DNA of 10,763 bases, taken from contig QKII01000233.1 in NCBI GenBank assembly GCA_003249625.1, positions 1 through 10,763 of the forward strand. Reading direction: 5' to 3'. Shown here piece after piece: positions 7,696-10,763 of this stretch. The notes below the pieces were generated by a model. It saw nothing but the letters and a program-made list of their open reading frames with translations. It was not told where the DNA came from and made no database searches. Both the position numbers and the translations under genes were made by a program. This DNA is from Propionivibrio sp. Lineage in GTDB: Bacteria; Pseudomonadota; Gammaproteobacteria; Burkholderiales; Rhodocyclaceae. Within the stretch, counting starts at the first letter, position 1. Each line of letters opens with the position of its first letter.

Positions 7696-7750
7696 GCTAG
7701 AATCGTCGCTTTTTCGGAGCTCGGTACGACTTGTTGTCCGGGTGTCGCGA

Positions 7751-7763
7751 CGATGCAGCATCG
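7751..7763. repeat. 13-base palindrome in the cbiX leader
   Basis: CGATGC-A-GCATCG: perfect six-base arms around one central base, 34 bases before the cbiX ATG. A one-base loop is too tight for a good RNA hairpin, so if functional it is more likely a protein-binding site on DNA. An ATG inside it (7753) is in frame with cbiX but lacks a ribosome-binding site. Confidence 0.3.
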
Positions 7764-7797
7764 GCTGCCGTCTTATTGTCTGGTAAAGGAATCAAAA

Positions 7798-8181
7798 ATG
7801 GCTGATACCGCATTCATCCTGATTGCGCATGGTGCGCGTGAACCCGCCTGGGCGTTACCGCTGCGCCGTGTGTGCGATGCCGTCGTGGCACAGGCCCCCG
7901 ATTTGCGCGTCGAACTGGCATTCATGGAACTCATGCCGCCGAATCTCGGCGAGTGCGCCGGAAAATTGATTGCGGAAGGATACAAGCGGATTCTCGTGGT
8001 GCCGCTGTTCATCGCCCGTGGTGGCCACCTGATGCGCGATATTCCGGAGGAACTGGCGGCGCTGCATGAGGCGCATCCCGACGTGACCTTTGAATTGTCG
8101 GCGCCGGTCGGCGAGTCCGATACGGTGGTTCAGGCCATGGCCGGCCACGTGCTGAACATGGCGCGGCAGGGAAGTTGCTAG
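7798..8181 (+). CDS. cbiX: Short-form sirohydrochlorin chelatase CbiX (CbiXS type)
   Basis: 127 residues, the size of the small archaeal/bacterial CbiXS chelatases, which work as homodimers and insert Co2+ (or Fe2+, for siroheme) into sirohydrochlorin in the cytosol. The two expected metal-binding histidines are visible: H11 in FILIAHGAREPAW and H77 in PLFIARGGHLMRDIP. A hydrophobic strand, YKRILVVPLFIA (62-73), leads into the second. The start at 7798 has AAAGGA about six bases before it. An ATG further up (7753) is in frame but has no Shine-Dalgarno, and its extra residues do not resemble the family. No other cobalamin or siroheme gene is in the window, and the neighbours give no hint of which metal is used. 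The long class II form is a tandem duplication of this unit; here there is one copy. Family is secure; cobalt versus iron is open. Confidence 0.88.
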   Translation: MADTAFILIAHGAREPAWALPLRRVCDAVVAQAPDLRVELAFMELMPPNLGECAGKLIAEGYKRILVVPLFIARGGHLMRDIPEELAALHEAHPDVTFELSAPVGESDTVVQAMAGHVLNMARQGSC

Positions 8182-8183
8182 AA

Positions 8184-8212
8184 AAGAACCGCTAAAAAAC
8201 GAGCCGGTTCTT
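8184..8212. terminator. Hairpin between convergent cbiX and the spermidine-synthase-like gene
   Basis: AAGAACCG (8184-8191) pairs perfectly with CGGTTCTT (8205-8212) across a 13-base A-rich loop. Read on the minus strand, the stem is followed by TTCTTTTC, giving a reasonable U-tract for the spermidine-synthase-like transcript, whose last codons and TAG lie within the hairpin. On the plus strand the tract after the stem is poor, so termination of cbiX would be weaker. Likely a shared terminator, stronger leftwards. Confidence 0.5.
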
Positions 8213-8947
8213 CAGCAGGCAGCCTTCGTCGCGCAGGCGGTGCACCGTTGGCGTGAGGTTCAGGCCGGTTTCCTTGCGTAGCGTGTCGGCACGCGCCAAC
8301 AGGTCGTCGATCGTCGTTTCGACGGGCTCGCCGCCGCGGGCAAAAGCGATGGCGTTGCCGCTGTCGCAGGAGGGGAAAACAAAGGCCTGATCGTCGAAGG
8401 CGCTGGCGATGCGATCCTTGCTTGCCGCAAAGCCGCGGCTGCGGCCGAGGAGGTTGACGGAGAGCAGGCCGTGATCGGTCAAGCGTGCGCGGCAAGCCTG
8501 ATAGAACGGCTCGGTGTCGAGCACGCCGGCCTTGCCGTTCTTGTCGAAGCCGTCCACCAGGATGTAGTCGTACTGGCCGCCGTCCTGCAGTAGGAAACGG
8601 GCACCGTCGCCGATGACCACGCGCAGCCGCAATGGATCGTCCGGGAGCTTGAAATGCAGGCGGGCAACGATTTCCACCTGCGGGTCGATCTCAACCACCG
8701 TGATGCGTGCGTTCGGAAACTTGTGGTAGATGTATTTTGCCAGAGATCCGGCTCCCAAACCGACCAATAACACGTCACGCGGCCAGGGGGCATCGCGCAG
8801 CAGCAGGCCCGCCATCATTTCGCGCGTGTAGGCCAGTTCGAGGGCATTCGGGCGCTGAATGCGCATCGCCCCCTGGATCCATTCGGCGCTAAAGTAAAGG
8901 TAACGAACACCGGACTGCTCAAGGATTTCGATCGAGTTGCTGCTCAT
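8192..8947 (-). CDS. Spermidine-synthase-like protein (class I SAM-methyltransferase fold)
   Basis: 251 residues with the Rossmann-type core of polyamine aminopropyltransferases. An N-terminal beta region, VRYLYFSAEWIQGAMRIQRP (14-33), is followed by LELAYTREMM (36-45), the nucleotide loop LLVGLGAGSLAKYIY (60-74), VVEIDPQV (84-91), IGDGARFL (112-119) and YDYILVDGFDKNG (126-138). True SpeE has GGGDGG in the loop and a YHEMM motif. Here these read GLGAGS and YTREMM, so spermidine synthesis is not assured; a stand-alone domain of this type is often just annotated spermidine synthase in betaproteobacteria. The ATG at 8947 lacks a strong Shine-Dalgarno, but the N-terminus fits the family. It is transcribed divergently from srkA and convergently with cbiX, and is probably monocistronic. 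Cytosolic by absence of signal or membrane segments. Fold is secure; substrate unknown. Confidence 0.8.
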   Translation of the reverse strand: MSSNSIEILEQSGVRYLYFSAEWIQGAMRIQRPNALELAYTREMMAGLLLRDAPWPRDVLLVGLGAGSLAKYIYHKFPNARITVVEIDPQVEIVARLHFKLPDDPLRLRVVIGDGARFLLQDGGQYDYILVDGFDKNGKAGVLDTEPFYQACRARLTDHGLLSVNLLGRSRGFAASKDRIASAFDDQAFVFPSCDSGNAIAFARGGEPVETTIDDLLARADTLRKETGLNLTPTVHRLRDEGCLLKNRLVF

Positions 8948-9055
8948 TGCGGAAGGTCTCTCGGTTGCAAGCGACGAATCTTAGCGCGGCAGGCATCAGG
9001 GAACCAGCATCGGCAGTGTATCCTCGGCAGTTGGAGATTTTTTGCGGAGATAGTC
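8948..9055. other. Divergent intergenic spacer before srkA
   Basis: 108 bases between the divergent starts of the spermidine-synthase-like gene and srkA. It should contain both promoters. The only hints are TATCCT on the plus strand and TAAGAT on the minus strand as poor -10 candidates, neither with a recognisable -35. No convincing operator or RNA element seen. Confidence 0.3.
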
Positions 9056-10063
9056 ATGCCTGCCGATGTTGTCGCGGCAACACCGTTTTCCACACTGACC
9101 CCGGATTCCCTGCTCGACGCGATCGAAAGCATCGGACTGCGGCCGGATGGGCGGCTGCTTGCCCTGAACAGCTACGAGAACCGTGTCTATCAGGTGTTCA
9201 TGGAAGAGGGGGCGCCGCGGGTGGTGAAGTTCTATCGCGCCGGGCGCTGGTCGGACGCGGCGATCCTGGAAGAGCACGCCTTTTCGACGGAGTTGGCCGT
9301 TGGAGAGTTGCCGGTTGTTGCACCGCTGTCGATCGACGGGCGGACGTTGCATCATCATGGCGACTTGCGCTTTGCCGTTTTTCCCCGGCAGGGCGGGCGG
9401 GCACCGGAGTTCGATTTCAGCGAGACGCGGGAGTGGATGGGACGCTTCATCGGCCGGATTCATGCCATCGGTGAAATCCGCCCGTTCAGCGAGCGCGGCG
9501 AGATCAACCTGCATAGCTATGGCGAAGAACCGCGCGACTATTTGCGGCATAACAGGTTTCTCCCGTCCGATCTTGCGGCGGTCTATTTCGGTGTCGTGGA
9601 TCAAGCGCTCGACGGGGTGCGCCACTGTTACGACCGGGCCGGCGACGTTGCGCGGTTGCGCCTGCATGGTGACTGTCATGTCGGCAATGTGCTGTGGGTC
9701 GAAGAAGGCAGCGGCCGTGGTCCCTGGTTCGTCGACTTCGACGATTCACGCATGGGTCCGGCAGTCCAGGATTTATGGATGCTGCTGTCAGGGACGCGGG
9801 AGGAACAGTCCGGGCAACTGGCCGATGTGCTCGCCGGTTACGAGGATTTTCACGATTTTGATACGCGCGAGTTGCATCTTGTCGAAGCCTTGCGCACGCT
9901 GCGGCTGATCCACTATGCTGGCTGGCTTGCGCGGCGCTGGGACGATCCGGCGTTTCTGGCGGCGTTCCCGTGGTTCAACACCACGCGCTACTGGGAAGAG
10001 CGGATTCTGGAATTGCGCGAACAAATTGCATTGATGCAGGAGCCGCCGCTGTGGGCGGCGTGA
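9056..10063 (+). CDS. srkA: Stress response serine/threonine kinase SrkA (YihE/RdoA family)
   Basis: 335 residues, near the 328 of E. coli SrkA, a cytosolic Hanks-like/choline-kinase-fold protein kinase that protects cells against stress-induced death. Diagnostic stretches are LNSYENRVYQV (37-47; S39 aligns with the E. coli serine reported as important, S36), VVKFYRAGRWS (56-66; K58 is the likely ATP lysine), the catalytic loop RLHGDCHVGNVLW (202-214; D206 base, N211 metal ligand), and FVDFDDSRMGPAVQDLWMLL (225-244; D227/D229 for metal binding). GGAG lies six bases before the ATG. The Asp and Asn required for catalysis are all present, so the kinase is expected to be active. fucU follows 37 bases downstream on the same strand and is probably co-transcribed. 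In E. coli srkA is followed by dsbA, which is not the case here. Upstream control is not evident. Confidence 0.93.
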   Translation: MPADVVAATPFSTLTPDSLLDAIESIGLRPDGRLLALNSYENRVYQVFMEEGAPRVVKFYRAGRWSDAAILEEHAFSTELAVGELPVVAPLSIDGRTLHHHGDLRFAVFPRQGGRAPEFDFSETREWMGRFIGRIHAIGEIRPFSERGEINLHSYGEEPRDYLRHNRFLPSDLAAVYFGVVDQALDGVRHCYDRAGDVARLRLHGDCHVGNVLWVEEGSGRGPWFVDFDDSRMGPAVQDLWMLLSGTREEQSGQLADVLAGYEDFHDFDTRELHLVEALRTLRLIHYAGWLARRWDDPAFLAAFPWFNTTRYWEERILELREQIALMQEPPLWAA

Positions 10064-10100
10064 CGGTTCTCAGCGGTTATTCACGACATAGGAGAGTTTC

Positions 10101-10550
10101 ATGTTGAAAGGAATTCCAGCGTTCATGGACGCCGAACTGCTCTGGGTGTTGGCGGCGATGGGGCATGGCGACGAACTCGTGGTCGTTGATCGCAACTTCC
10201 CCTCGCATTCGGTGGCGGCGGAAACGACGACCGGCAAGTTGATTACCCTCGGCGGGATGAACGCGCCGGAAACGATTGCCGGCATCCTCGAACTGATGCC
10301 GCTGGACAATTTTGTCGATGCGCCGGTGTCGTGGATGGACCCGAGTGATGCTCCCGGCTCGGTGCTGGAGGTGCATGCCGACGTGTTGGATGTCTGCCGT
10401 CAGGCGGAAGGACGGGATGTCGGCCACGCAGTGATCGAGCGGTTGCATTTCTATACCCGTGCGCGCAAGTGCTTTGCCGTAGTGCAAAACAGCGAGAACC
10501 GTCCGTATGGTTGTTTTATCCTCAAGAAGGGCGTCGTTTACGATAAGTGA
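10101..10550 (+). CDS. fucU: L-fucose mutarotase / RbsD-FucU family protein
   Basis: 149 residues (E. coli FucU 140). The family interconverts the anomers of L-fucose (FucU) or pyranose/furanose forms of ribose (RbsD) in the cytosol, as ring-shaped oligomers. Visible signatures are MLKGIP at the N-terminus, MGHGDELVVVDRNFPSHS (20-37; H22 is the catalytic-type His and D30 is conserved), and a C-terminal HFYTRARKCFAVVQNSE plus YGCFILKKGV (116-145). The fit is better to FucU than RbsD, as judged from the FYxRAxKxFAxV and YGxxxLKKGV blocks. AGGAG sits seven bases before the ATG. No other fucose or ribose catabolism, transport or kinase gene is in the window, so the substrate in vivo is unclear. 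It is probably co-transcribed with srkA. No terminator was found in the 20 bases before the convergent LysR gene. Confidence 0.88.
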   Translation: MLKGIPAFMDAELLWVLAAMGHGDELVVVDRNFPSHSVAAETTTGKLITLGGMNAPETIAGILELMPLDNFVDAPVSWMDPSDAPGSVLEVHADVLDVCRQAEGRDVGHAVIERLHFYTRARKCFAVVQNSENRPYGCFILKKGVVYDK

Positions 10551-10570
10551 ACGTCTTTCCCTCGTCGGGC

Positions 10571-10763
10571 CTAGCTGGCATTGCGGATGCTGTCGAGCAG
10601 GGCGCGCACGGCGGCGGATCGCTCGAAGCGGCGGTGCACCACGACCAGGTTTGAGGGAGCATCGACGCCGGCGATGGGGCGGTAGCAGACACCCGGCAGG
10701 CGCAGGTGGCGGACGGTTTCGGCAACCAGGCTGACGCCGAATCCGGCCGCGACAAGACTGACG
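10571..10763 (-). CDS. LysR-type transcriptional regulator, C-terminal fragment (cut by window edge)
   Basis: Only the last 63 residues are visible, ending at the TAG at 10573-10571; the rest lies beyond the right edge. The start VSLVAAGFGVSLVAETVRHL matches the conserved strand-helix near the end of the LysR effector-binding domain, where the family usually reads V-AG-G-ALVP. The segment VDAPSNLVVVHRRFERSAAVRALLDSIR is the expected final strand and helix. The helix-turn-helix and effector pocket cannot be seen, so the regulated genes and inducer are unknown. It is convergent with fucU, so it probably does not control it from a shared promoter. Confidence 0.8.
   Translation of the reverse strand, partial: VSLVAAGFGVSLVAETVRHLRLPGVCYRPIAGVDAPSNLVVVHRRFERSAAVRALLDSIRNAS

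Larger units (their letters stand above)
7501..7797. other. Divergent intergenic region between the VOC/TIM operon and cbiX
   Basis: Almost 300 bases without a convincing gene. It holds a candidate promoter for the minus-strand VOC/TIM operon and, below that, a leader of about 150 bases containing short GC-rich inverted repeats, such as GAGCC/GGCTC around 7600-7622 on the minus strand. Several short palindromes are annotated separately. For cbiX, TAGAAT at 7698-7703 on the plus strand could be a -10, but no -35 stands out. No cobalamin riboswitch consensus (B12 box) was recognised in front of cbiX. No tRNA or repeat was seen. Confidence 0.6.

Noticed and set aside
7501..7761. N-terminal extension of the VOC protein to 7761
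   Set aside because: The extension resembles no protein family, crosses the predicted promoter and palindromes, and the internal ATG at 7500 has a much better ribosome-binding site.
7753..7797. Earlier cbiX start at 7753
   Set aside because: No Shine-Dalgarno; the ATG lies within a palindrome; the family normally begins a few residues before the FILIAHG strand, which fits the start at 7798.
7501..7797. Cobalamin or other riboswitch before cbiX
   Set aside because: I looked for a B12-box-like consensus and paired elements and found none; the short palindromes do not form a known aptamer.
1..10763. CRISPR array, insertion sequence, integron or prophage remnants
   Set aside because: No direct repeats with spacers, terminal inverted repeats, transposase or integrase motifs were seen in either strand.

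Overview
The window is G+C-rich, densely coded chromosomal DNA from a proteobacterium. The protein set (GTG-started Mfd, class I AroG, small stand-alone CbiX, SrkA, FucU, a spermidine-synthase-like protein of the type common in betaproteobacteria) suggests a betaproteobacterium, perhaps Rhodocyclales (Dechloromonas/Azonexus/Accumulibacter-like). That placement is an inference from how the proteins read, not a search result. I see no insertion sequence, phage gene, CRISPR array, tRNA or rRNA, so this looks like core or near-core genome rather than a mobile island.

Layout. (1) Positions 1-5617, minus strand: a compact operon read right to left, mfd -> aroG -> a DUF1015 protein cut by the window edge. 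mfd and aroG overlap by four bases (ATGA), and DUF1015 follows aroG after 30 bases. A perfect TATAAT lies just upstream of mfd. (2) Positions 5706-7500, minus strand: a two-gene unit, first a VOC/4-hydroxyphenylpyruvate-dioxygenase-like protein, then a TIM-barrel protein of the sugar phosphate isomerase/epimerase fold. Together they resemble the two halves of the fused 3-dehydroshikimate dehydratase QuiC1, but split, in reversed order, and with key metal-ligand positions replaced in both. (3) Positions 7501-7797: a divergent intergenic region with a candidate promoter for the VOC/TIM unit, a leader of about 150 bases and several short palindromes. (4) Positions 7798-8181, plus strand: short sirohydrochlorin chelatase cbiX. 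(5) Positions 8192-8947, minus strand: a spermidine-synthase-like methyltransferase-fold protein, convergent with cbiX and separated from it by a hairpin that probably acts as a terminator. (6) Positions 9056-10550, plus strand: srkA (stress-response kinase) followed by fucU (L-fucose mutarotase/RbsD family). (7) Positions 10571-10763, minus strand: the C-terminal end of a LysR-type regulator.

How the parts may fit. AroG makes the first committed intermediate of the shikimate pathway. QuiC1-type enzymes drain a later intermediate, 3-dehydroshikimate, to protocatechuate. The VOC/TIM pair sits directly upstream of the mfd-aroG operon on the same strand, so a link to aromatic metabolism is tempting. 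However, the TIM protein carries Lys where the family has a metal-binding Glu, and the VOC protein lacks both metal His residues while keeping the Glu. The pair is therefore the best candidate here for an undescribed activity or regulatory role. The remaining genes look like conventional housekeeping or accessory genes.
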